Made by a program: the position numbers and the translations under genes
The notes under the pieces: model-generated
Seen by the model: only the letters and a program-made list of their open reading frames with translations
Databases searched by the model: none
Told to the model about the DNA's origin: nothing
DNA from: Yamagishiella unicocca
Taxonomy: Eukaryota > Chlorophyta > Chlorophyceae > Chlamydomonadales > Volvocaceae
Length of the DNA: 64,000 nt
Reading direction: 5' to 3'
NCBI GenBank assembly: GCA_003116995.1
Contig: BDSL01000006.1
Span: 1,888,501-1,952,500, forward strand
In this document: one piece after another, positions 12,325 to 20,365 of the stretch
How the letters are laid out: each line of letters begins with the position of its first letter
Numbering within the stretch: position 1 is the first letter of the stretch

Positions 12325-13130
12325 GCAATTGATCCCAGACCGGGCCGGTCTCCGACCCCGCAGCGCTGGGTTTGCGTGCAGCTGCCTCTTCGTGGGTTTG
12401 CATCGTTTCCGGGAGACAGTGTTGATTAGAACGGTAGCAATCGATCCCAGACCGGGCCAGTCTCCGACCCCGCAGCGCTGGGTTTGCATGCAGCTGCCTC
12501 TTCGTGGGTTTGCATCGTTTCCGGGAGACAGTGTTGATTAGAACGGTAGCAATCGATCCCAGACCGGGCCGGTCTCCGACCCCGCAGCGCTGGGTTTGCG
12601 TGCAGCTGCCTCTTCGTGGGTTTGTAACGTTTCCGCGAGATAGTGTTGATTAGAACGGTAGCAATCGATCCCAGACCGGGCCGGTCTCCGACCCCGCAGC
12701 GCTGGGTTTGCGTGCAGCTGCCTCTTCGTGGGTTTGTAACGTTTCCGCGAGATAGTGTTGATTAGAACGGTAGCAATCGATCCCAGACCGGGCCGGTCTC
12801 CGACCCCACAGCGCTGGGTTTGCGTGCAGCTGCCTCTTCGTGGGTTTGTAACGTTTCCGCGAGATAGTGTTGATTAGAACGGTAGCAATCGATCCCAGAC
12901 CGGGCCGGTCTCCGACCCCACAGCGCTGGGTTTGCGTGCAGCTGCCTCTTCGTGGGTTTGCAACGTTTCCGCGAGATAGTGTTGATTAGAACGGTTGCAA
13001 TCGATCCCAGACCGGGCCGGTCTCCGACCCCGCCCGCAGCGATGGGTTTCAACGCAACTCCCTAGTCGTGGGGTAGCATCGTTTCTGGGAGACAGAATAG
13101 ATTCGAACGGCAGCAATTGATCCGAGACTG
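12325..13130 (+). repeat. 112-bp satellite array
   Basis: The marker GCAAT(C/T)GATC recurs at 12325, 12437, 12549, 12661, 12773, 12885 and 12997, an exact 112-bp period. A diverged copy follows at 13113, where a 4-bp insertion makes the spacing 116. Each unit contains AGACCGGGCCGGTCT, an odd palindrome that is the complement-type partner of the core of the minisatellite at 6451-7808. Confidence 0.93.
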
Positions 13131-13611
13131 TGATGAAACACTAGAGAGGCATTCACGTATGTAGGTAGACGCGGGCCGGTCTCTGAGCTTCGAGCGTGCT
13201 CAGACATACTGAGCGCAGATTGTAAACTGAAATCAGTCCATAATTGGGAGTTACAAAAGGTCATAGGTGGATGAAGCCTCATCGATGCACTGAACGGTGT
13301 AAATGCGCCGAAGTTGGCGAGCCTGCACGGTGCTTACCCCACTAAAACAAGTCGTAAGAGGTTACGACGCATTTAAAGGTATCGTCTTAAAAGGCTCGTA
13401 AGAGTCGTAGGGCCTTCTTATGCGTTAACGAACTTAGGAACCGTCATAATGACAGCTCGTAAACGATTATGAGGGCTCTTACGAGGGCTCTTATGAAGGC
13501 TCGTAAGGCTTTTACGAGGCCTTTACGACGATTTGGCTGCCATAGGGCGAGCTGCACGGCTCAATTAGATAACACAAGCAACAGGCCCCAAATAAACAGT
13601 ATGTCCCTTAC

Positions 13612-14065
13612 TTGGTGTCCAGTCACTTGAATACGTAAACCCTTCATACCGGACAGGGTCACTGCCATTAAGAGAGACCGCAACCTGGTAGCTGCCAGCT
13701 GACCCAGGAGACGTCTCGCATGTCAACTGCACAGCATAATACACCGGCAGGTTTTTATCTTAAGAACTTATTATACCAGCGATCGGTTCCGACAAAGGCA
13801 CAGCGCTGTGCTTACCACTTCACTGCTGGAATAATGCGAGATTACGTTACAAGGGTAAGGTCCCACAGATACCACGTTGGAGGTCACGTACATATCCCCA
13901 AATCCACTGCCATAAATGGTGAGCCTGTACAAACGGCAATGGGCGTGCTCAATCGCGGCGGCGCGGGTCGTCGATCGCGAGCTCGAAGTAAACGAACTTA
14001 CTTGGTGCCACCAGCCAGGCTCCCAGTCTTCGGGTCAATACTATTGATAATTTGGCCTATGGTGC
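13612..14065 (-). CDS. Fibrocystin-like gene, upstream exons a-c
   Basis: Three short exons make one IPT/TIG domain: 14065-14002 (INSIDPKTGSLAGGT), 13924-13816 (LTIYGSGFGD...CNVISHY) and 13726-13612 (LTCETSPGSAGSYQV). All junctions are GT..AG and phases match. Exon c leaves one base, A. Adding CT from the acceptor at 6029 gives TPTLKVILPRAGPPGT, the expected start of the next IPT domain. The reading frame therefore runs across the whole transposon at 6098-13547, which sits in an intron of about 130 bp. Earlier exons, including the signal peptide, were not found up to 18 kb. Confidence 0.72.
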
Positions 14066-14125
14066 CTTGAAGTAAGCCAAACAGGCAGGCCAACACGGGT
14101 AAGCTAATTGCCAACATGGCCAACG

Positions 14126-14250
14126 ACCTTAGGGCAGCCAATTCTTGTAAGAGGATAAGTAAGTAAGAGACCTTTTACGAGCCTTCTTACGAGCCTTCGT
14201 AAAGGGTCTTGTAGGAGGCTACAAGGTGTCTCGTAAGTTGTTTAACGTTT
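14126..14250 (+). repeat. Solo terminus related to the 7.45-kb element
   Basis: The sequence starts CCTTAGGGCAGCCAATTC and continues with repeated TTACGAGCC/TCGTAA motifs, so both the tip and the subterminal style resemble the end at 6098. No partner right end was found downstream. It is probably a truncated relative. Confidence 0.5.
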
Positions 14251-14289
14251 TAGACTATATATTATGAGCCTATTTCTACCAGTAAGGGC

Positions 14290-14750
14290 TTCCAACGGGT
14301 TTCCGTGGAAAGTGTGCTCAGGAGCACTTTGAATTTCCAACGGGTTCTCGTGTAAAACGTGCTCCAGAGCACACGTTATTTTTGCTCGCTAAGCACATCC
14401 TCCCTAAGCACGAAAGCACATAAATAATCGTATAGTCCCACGCACACTTGCAGTGGTGCGAAGCGTTCGCGTACAACATTCACAATGCAGCACACCAGGC
14501 AAAAAAGTGTGCTCCAGAGCACACTTGGCACAGGTTTTGCCTGGTGTGCTGCATTGTGAATGTTGTACGCGAGCACTTCGCACCATTGCAAGTGTGTGTG
14601 GCACTATACGATTATTTATGTGCATTTCGTGCTTAGGGAGGATGTGCTTAGCGAGCAAAAATAACGTGTGCTCTGGAGCACGTTTTCCACGAGAACCCGT
14701 TGGAAATTCAAAGTGCTCCGGAGCACACTTGCCACGGAAACCCGTTGGAA
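14290..14750. repeat. 461-bp near-perfect palindrome
   Basis: Two arms of roughly 220 bp are near-exact inverted copies, from TTCCAACGGGTTTCCGTGG at the left tip to its complement at the right tip. The centre is around 14505-14530 and is itself palindromic (AGTGTGCTCCAGAGCACACT). Only scattered mismatches and tiny indels are visible. It fits a foldback/MITE element, and a transcript would form a long hairpin. No coding potential. Confidence 0.9.
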
Positions 14751-14865
14751 GAACTTGCACCAGTCAGTCTACTTAAGGTTTAGGACGCGATTTTGGTCTA
14801 ATTCGTGCTCAAGTGGAAACGTAGAAGGCTTAGAGGCAGTTTAGCCGATTTAGCGCAAAATAGTT

Positions 14866-15085
14866 GGTAGAGGCACGCTGGGGGCAAGTTGCCCGTGACG
14901 CACTTGGACGATGTGTGAGATAATTTCGTAATTTTACTTTCTCAATCCTTTGTTTCTTCCTTTTCTAAAAGTACCCAAATAGAGCTTGCAACGAGCTAAG
15001 AATCCTAATGCAAAGAGCGCCGCATTTCATGACAGGTTGCGAAGTAGCGGCGGGAAGGCTGGTTCCTTGGATGTTGTTGTAACTA
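14866..15085 (+). repeat. Dispersed repeat, copy 1
   Basis: About 210 bp starting GGCACGCTGGGGGCAAGTTG and ending near GGATGTTGTTG is repeated at 25478-25697 with few differences. Identity stops abruptly after TTGTTGT, where copy 2 continues with a segment shared with 35.8 kb. Family identity is unknown. Confidence 0.8.
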
Positions 15086-16329
15086 TTTATTGAAGTAAAA
15101 TTCATAAAAAGTCCGGAGGTGACTGGTTATGAAAGGCGTAGTAAAGCGTGCTTGTCTGGCGTCCGTGACGTACCGTGTGCAAGTATAGTCGCCGACTGAA
15201 TGCTAGCGCAAAAGCCTTCTTAGACCCGGCCAACAGCCACGTGATTAATTACCTCCGCCCAACGGTGGATTTCTGCTTCTGAAGCCTCACGTGCGTCGGC
15301 CGTGTGGTGGAGCAGGCTGCAAAATCCTCTGAGGGCGGCCATGTCCTGAAACCGTCGGCGGCCAAAGCCACAGTTCAGTACAGTTGTCATTAATGGCTAC
15401 AGCCAAACGTGGTGCAGCTGTCGTTGTTTCCAGGCATTCACAGTGTCTGTTCACGCAGCAGCAGTAGCAGCTCTATCTCGTTCAGCGGCCCGTGACCGAG
15501 CGAGAGAGACCACATTGGCCACAGCCGCGGCCTCTGTCGTGAATGCTTTCATCGCTTTGCCGCTGCCGCTGCTGCTGCCGCCACCGCCGCCACCGCCAAG
15601 ATCGCCGGCATCTCCCTGAACCTCAACACTGTTGCGATCTGCACCTCTGCTGCTGCCGCCGCCATGGTTCGCGGATTTCCTTTGTGCACCCCGACGACTG
15701 TTGCTGCCATGGCTATTGAAGTCACTGGAGGCGCCGGCACCCAGCCAAGCCCCCGCGCCCACTTCCATTAACGGTGCTATCGCTGACCGTGATGCGGCTG
15801 GTGAGCCAACAGCTGCTGCTGGTGATGAGCAGTAGAAGTCAACTCGTGGGTGTGGCCGCAGGGAGGGGAGGTCGCGTCACAGCGACGGGAGGGGGCGCCA
15901 GGGTGGCCGTTCATCACGGTGGACGGTCATTACCCTCAAATGGTCCTTGCCGCAACAAGTAGAGGTCCCTCGTCGAGCAGAAGATGGAAAAGTTGGTGAA
16001 TCTGACACGGGGAAATGCCTCTCGACAAAACAGCAGCAGTGGCGGTGGGGGGAGAAGCAGTAGCAGACAGGGGGACAAAAGCTTCCACATCCACTGCAGC
16101 GGTAATGGCACAACAGGGCGCCTCAGTGGCGGATGGCTGCTTGTGCCTCGAGTCGACACCAGAATCCCGCACCCATCTGACCAGCGGCGTGCAGGTGATC
16201 GCCCTACACATCCACTGCTGTCCTGGTGACAGCCGCCAAGGGGCGAGATCATGGGGGGGCCCCTTTGGTGAAGCTAAAATGAAAGGAGAAAAACAACGGT
16301 AAACAGCCCTTTAGCCGATGTGAAAACAA
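15086..16329. other. Spacer with low-complexity (GCC)n-type sequence
   Basis: Around 15530-15660 there is a CCG/CTG-rich, Gly/Ala-type low-complexity stretch with open frames on both strands (for example minus 15768-15451). There is no domain, clear splice pattern or similarity I can name, so I do not call a gene. Confidence 0.3.
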
Positions 16330-16418
16330 TATGAAAACGGCGGTGTGCGCGTTTTTGCGAAATTCGTTGGGATGGGGGGACACGGGCTCGCGCATTTCGA
16401 GGGTACCTGTCCGGCGGC
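16330..16418 (+). repeat. About 80-bp direct repeat flanking the hAT element
   Basis: The segment GTGTGCGCGTTTTTGCG ... GGGCTCGCGCATTTCGAGGG recurs with substitutions at 17825-17900. The two copies lie just outside the hAT element on either side, so they are host or older-repeat sequence into which it jumped. Confidence 0.6.
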
Positions 16419-17715
16419 CAGCGTTGGCACCGTAATTATTTCGAGCTTCCGCCGTAATTTACAGGTCAAATCTTTACGCCAGGCGTATAGGCGTAATTGT
16501 GTCGTACATCGCGACCCCTCGGCGTAATGCGTTATCTTTGGCGTAAAGGAAAACAAGGAAATAAGCCTTCCTTTCAGATGCAATACATATAAACACGTAA
16601 GCGTAAATTCTGAAGTTGCAGCGGGCGCCCAGAACGTGCCAATCCGACGAGAAGCAAGCGGGCGGTCTTTCCACTGGCTCTACCCTATCTAGCAACGGCG
16701 CCTACAACACAGCCTTAACACTGGAGGAGCCTATGTCATTGATTGTTTAAATGTAGATACGCCTGCAGTCGCGCTCCAGCACCTTCACTAACAAGCAAGT
16801 CCTTAACACAGGGTTGACGGTGTGCGTGGCAAAAGCGCAGTGACCGCCACCACAATAAAACCCTTCACAACCTCCACTCTTCGGCTTCACCACTCCCATG
16901 CTAGCTGTTTGGATATCCCCAACACCCGATACACAGGTTCTCTCTATCTCTCATTGCTCCCCTCCAACCTGATACACCCGGGCCCGTTCCCCGACGTCGA
17001 AGTTGGAGAGGGTTCTTGGTCCAAATGACCCAGGGGAAATGCTGCCGTATCAGCTGGTACACAGTCTCTGGGGCTGCGAGGCCCTCAGCCTCGCCAGTCA
17101 TGAGGCCCATCGCAGTCGCAGCACGCACGGTGGGCTATCTCTCTTCCTCCTGCTCGGCATAGACCGTTTGGAAACCCAAAGACTGGTAATGCGCACACCT
17201 GGGGGTTCGTATGTAGGCCGCAGTGACTTGCACAGATCCTCCATGTACGGGCACTCCACGACTCGAAAGGACAGGTTATTCATGTAGATCACCATGGCCA
17301 CCTTTCTGTGGAGCTCCTCCTTTGCGTCCGTCGACAAGGCTGCATCCGTATAGCGAAACATGGACGTTTGAGCTTTGCCCGAAGGGGGTTTGCCGCTTGA
17401 CCTTTGACCCTTTCCCGAAGGGGGTTTGCCGCAGCTTGCATTCCCGCTGTTGGCAAACGCCTCGCTGACATCAACCACAGCCTGGGACTTAAGGCACTCG
17501 TCCCGCTCAGCCTTTGGTATTCCCTCACTGTCATAGGAAACTTGCCACATGGAATATGCAACTAACAAGTGTACGGCCACGCGTCGATGTCAGCATTTTG
17601 CATTTACGCCACTTTTTAACGCCAGCAGGCGTATTATGCAGCCAGCCGGCGTAAATGGCGTAATAATTACGCAATACGCAAAACGCCTTAATTACGCAAT
17701 ACGGTGCCAACGCTG
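16419..17715. mobile_element. hAT-type element, 1,297 bp, TSD CCGGCGGC
   Basis: The ends are inverted repeats beginning CAGCGTTGGCACCGTA, the CAGNG start typical of hAT. The 8-bp flank CCGGCGGC is identical on both sides (16411-16418 and 17716-17723), the expected hAT duplication length. Both subterminal regions are rich in GGCGTAA/TTACGCC motifs. With only a transposase fragment inside, this is a non-autonomous, internally deleted member. Confidence 0.9.
17098..17580 (-). pseudogene. hAT transposase fragment
   Basis: The frame includes AFANSGNASCG..., two copies of a GKPPSGK motif, QTSMFRYTDAALSTDAKEEL, and HRKVAMVIYMNNLSFRVVEC, then YMEDLCKSLRPTYEPPGVR. The last parts match the conserved stretch of hAT transposases just before the RNase-H-like core (helix, N-L-F-VE, then L-P...P). 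The catalytic D, D and E and the C-terminal dimerisation region are absent and the end runs into unrelated sequence. It is a partial gene that cannot encode an active enzyme. Confidence 0.7.
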
Positions 17716-18201
17716 CCGGCGGCCCTCCAACCCGGGCCCAGAGGCCCATCCGACCAGAGGGGTCCGGCCGGCTGATTTGAGTTGAGGACACATTCATCAG
17801 AATTGCAACCTTTTGAGAATGGTGGTGTGCGCGTCTTTGCGAGATTCGTTGGGGTTGGGGAGATATGGGCTCGCGCACTTCGAGGGTGCGTGCCTGTCCG
17901 ACTGCCCTTAAGGCTGGCCCGTACTCCACGTAGCACGGTTACGCGTTTTAAAAAGAATAACGATATAAGAATATTTCAAACTGAATGGTAGTATCAGCGC
18001 CTCGAAACTGGAGGGAAAATTATAGTACTTGGTCCCGGCCAAGTACTTTTTATGCGAGCGGGACGTAGGAGCTGACATAGCCCACATAGTCGCTTTTCAC
18101 CTGAGCACGTTTAAGTCCTTCCTTTCAACATATTGTACAACTTTTAGGCAAATTAGCGGGAGGGATTGTGCAACTCCAAATCCCAGTAAGCCGGTCAGTC
18201 G

Positions 18202-18262
18202 GAAATGCGATTGGGAGCATGCTCCAATTCAGTCGCATTTCCGCCTGGGAGCATGCTCCCAC
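18202..18262. repeat. Short hairpin next to the Ty3 insertion
   Basis: CGGAAATGCGATTGGAGC-type arms fold back (CGGAAATGCGA with TCGCATTTCCG) around GGGAGCATGCTCC, followed by a second GGGAGCATGCTCCC palindrome. The retrotransposon inserted about 20 bp downstream. Confidence 0.5.
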
Positions 18263-18281
18263 GTAACTTGCCTATTTCGCG

Positions 18282-18605
18282 TGTTGTATCACGTTCTGGA
18301 CTTAACGTGATGGCGACAATGATCTGTTTCCCGCCAATTCTGCCTGTTCGACGTACACTACTGACGTACGTCTCTGAAGCCTGTAACTCTGCCGTTACAG
18401 ACTGGAACTGTGAATCTGTCACAGTTGGGAATCTGTCCTGGGCTGACTGTTTCTGCATCGTTTGGAGAACTGGGTCTAACGGTCTGTCGTTACCCACTGA
18501 GCCGGCTGTCGTACTGCTACAGCACTGTCAGTGTTCTTAAACACTTGCTGTTTCTCTAAACGGTAGTTCTGACTGCCCCCAGCAGTTGGACTTTAGCCTA
18601 CAACA
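18282..18605 (+). repeat. 5' LTR
   Basis: 324 bp bounded by the 7-bp inverted tips TGTTGTA and TACAACA. I find no difference from the 3' LTR. Confidence 0.95.
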
Positions 18606-18606
18606 A

Positions 18607-18622
18607 GCTGGTATCGAGACGG
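18607..18622 (+). promoter_or_regulatory. Primer-binding site
   Basis: Two bases after the LTR the sequence reads GCTGGTATCGAGACGG. TGGTATC is the usual complement of an initiator-Met tRNA 3' end; later bases match less well, so the exact tRNA is uncertain. Confidence 0.6.
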
Positions 18623-18658
18623 TTTTTCTGGACTTACGCTGTGTTTAAACGACTTACA

Positions 18659-19837
18659 ATGACAACCTCACCGCTTCGCTTTGGCGATATGGATAGTTTA
18701 CAGGCCCTTATCCTGGAAGCTGCTGGAGCAGAGGGGAGTCCACCGTCTGCGTCGGTGCTTCGCACCCACGAGTCGGTTCACATCCAAACTGACAGCCCAG
18801 TGCCTGTGTCCTTACGGACCTGCACGCACCAGGAGCTGGTGGCCGAACTCCGGTCGCGCCTTGAGAACAGGCGCGTTGTGCCGCCGAATCCCGCATCTGG
18901 CGAGGATGACGCAGACGCTGCAGAGGTGATTAAAATCTCCATTCCTTCTCCCAAACTAACCATTCCTGTTGATGGCAAGCCTGATCCGCGGACTGCCTCA
19001 GACAACACACGAGCTTTCGTACGCGACGTGAAGAAGTACTTCGCTCTGGTGAAGGGTGGTACCGTCGACGAAGTTCGCTGCCTGTTCCTGTCTAACGCGC
19101 TGTCGGGCCGTGCTAAGACCTGGCACGATGAGTGGACGCTTGCACGTGACTCGTACTCTTCGGACGAGCTGCTCGCTGCCTTGCTCGTTCGCTTTGCCCC
19201 TCAGATCCAGTCGCGTGCCACTTCTGCGCGTAACAAACTGGCGCCTGGCGCGTATGTCATGCGCAAATCTGAGACTGTTTGCGCGTACCAGAGTCGCTTT
19301 GATGCGTTGCTGACCTCCATTCCCGACTGCACCGAGAATGACCGCATTTTCTGGTTCCATCGTGGCTTATCCGAGTCCCTGAGCAAGCGCTGTGCAACTG
19401 ACCACTTGGGCCGTAACTTCCTGTCGTACAATGCCCTCGTTGTGCACGCCCTTGGCAAGGAAACTAAGGATTACACCCAGAAGCACTCATCCTCTGCTGC
19501 TGTGCGCTTCAACTTCCTTCGCGCGCAGGGCACTCCGTCTGAGGACGATTCCGACGAGGCGCCTGAGCCTCCGACGAAGCGTTCGCGTCCGCGGTCTGAG
19601 GCACCTGTCGCCGCCGTTGCGGCGTCGGAGCGGCCCACTGCCAAGAAGCTGCCCACTAACCCCACGGCCATGACCAAGTTTGGCTGTACCTATGCTGTGA
19701 TGCAAGCCCGCAAGGATGCGCGCCAGTGCCTAGTGTGCGGAAAGGATGGTCACCAGGTCTCCGGGTGCCCGGACTGGCCACCGAAGGCAAAGGCTGCCCA
19801 GCGCCATGGTGGTGGCAAGAAGCTGAAACGGGCTTAG
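18659..19837 (+). CDS. gag: Ty3 gag polyprotein
   Basis: The first ATG in the frame is at 18659 (392 codons, then TAG). The capsid-like retrotransposon gag domain spans about residues 105-270, with AKTWHDEWTLARDSYSSDEL and QSRFDALLTSIPD. A basic Pro/Ser-rich linker follows (PTKRSRPRSE). The CCHC zinc knuckle CLVCGKDGHQVSGC sits near the C-terminus and would bind genomic RNA. The frame ends in a single TAG at 19835-19837 and then stays open to 20365, so readthrough could extend gag into the next domain. Confidence 0.92.
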   Translation: MTTSPLRFGDMDSLQALILEAAGAEGSPPSASVLRTHESVHIQTDSPVPVSLRTCTHQELVAELRSRLENRRVVPPNPASGEDDADAAEVIKISIPSPKLTIPVDGKPDPRTASDNTRAFVRDVKKYFALVKGGTVDEVRCLFLSNALSGRAKTWHDEWTLARDSYSSDELLAALLVRFAPQIQSRATSARNKLAPGAYVMRKSETVCAYQSRFDALLTSIPDCTENDRIFWFHRGLSESLSKRCATDHLGRNFLSYNALVVHALGKETKDYTQKHSSSAAVRFNFLRAQGTPSEDDSDEAPEPPTKRSRPRSEAPVAAVAASERPTAKKLPTNPTAMTKFGCTYAVMQARKDARQCLVCGKDGHQVSGCPDWPPKAKAAQRHGGGKKLKRA

Positions 19838-20365
19838 GAATTTCCTCAGGCTGGTCTTGAAGGGACGCCTCCTGGGTTTTCATCTGTCGAGGCATCTTCG
19901 GTTCTGCATACCTGTCGTGCAACCCGTGCCTTGCTGCCTACTGTGCTAGAGAACGTTGAGTCGGTGATCGGACGTCGGTTGTCTTTTGATGCTCAGGCAG
20001 TCTGTGCCGGCTTCGGACAATTGTGTAACCTGTACACGCCGCGCGGTCGACCCCTCTCCTCCGTTCCTCTGGCTGGGCACACTGTTCTGTTCGTCCCTTC
20101 CACACTGCGAGAGCTTCAGTCTGGTCTGGCTCATTATCGCTCATGCAAACGTAGTCGCCCTGATACTGCTGCTTGCATTCTGTTACCTGCTTTCATGCAT
20201 CGCAAGGCGTCGCATCTGCTGTGCCCGCTGCCCCACCTGCTGTTAATTTTGCTGTTGCCGCACTCTGTCAGAAGAGTGTGCCTGTTGCTGTCGGTCGCAA
20301 AGCTGCTGCTCGCTTGCTACGTAAAGGTGCCCATGCGGTGTTGGTTCGGCCTAAGCTACATCTGA
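19838..20365 (+). CDS. Ty3 middle domain in the gag frame after the TAG
   Basis: In frame with gag, directly after its TAG, about 176 codons stay open. The part up to about 20210 looks like real protein: [49 protein letters not shown]. From memory this resembles a region found between gag and RT in other algal Ty3 elements, possibly related to phage Dam-type methyltransferases, but the usual catalytic motif is not evident. It overlaps the start of the pol frame (open from 20164), so a -1 shift near 20205-20220 would join them. The normal place of the aspartic protease is here, yet no DTG/DSG motif is seen. Confidence 0.55.
   Translation, partial: EFPQAGLEGTPPGFSSVEASSVLHTCRATRALLPTVLENVESVIGRRLSFDAQAVCAGFGQLCNLYTPRGRPLSSVPLAGHTVLFVPSTLRELQSGLAHYRSCKRSRPDTAACILLPAFMHRKASHLLCPLPHLLLILLLPHSVRRVCLLLSVAKLLLACYVKVPMRCWFGLSYI

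Larger units (their letters stand above)
6098..13547. mobile_element. Large TIR element, 7.45 kb, TSD CGA
   Basis: The two ends are 28-bp perfect inverted repeats beginning CCCTATGGCAGCCAAATCGT (6098-6125 and 13520-13547). CGA flanks both sides (6095-6097 and 13548-13550) as a 3-bp target duplication. About 250 bp inside each end is dense in TTACGA/TCGTAA motifs, which look like transposase-binding subterminal repeats. Cargo in order: palindromic minisatellite, a minus-strand gene, a plus-strand gene, a decayed tyrosine recombinase and a 112-bp satellite. I recognise no DDE transposase. The superfamily is unknown to me; 3-bp duplications occur in PIF/Harbinger and CACTA, but neither signature end is present. 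Confidence 0.85.

Noticed and set aside
15451..15768. Gly/Ser/Arg-rich minus-strand frame
   Set aside because: Low-complexity GCC/CTG repeat sequence; open in several frames; no splice or homology support.
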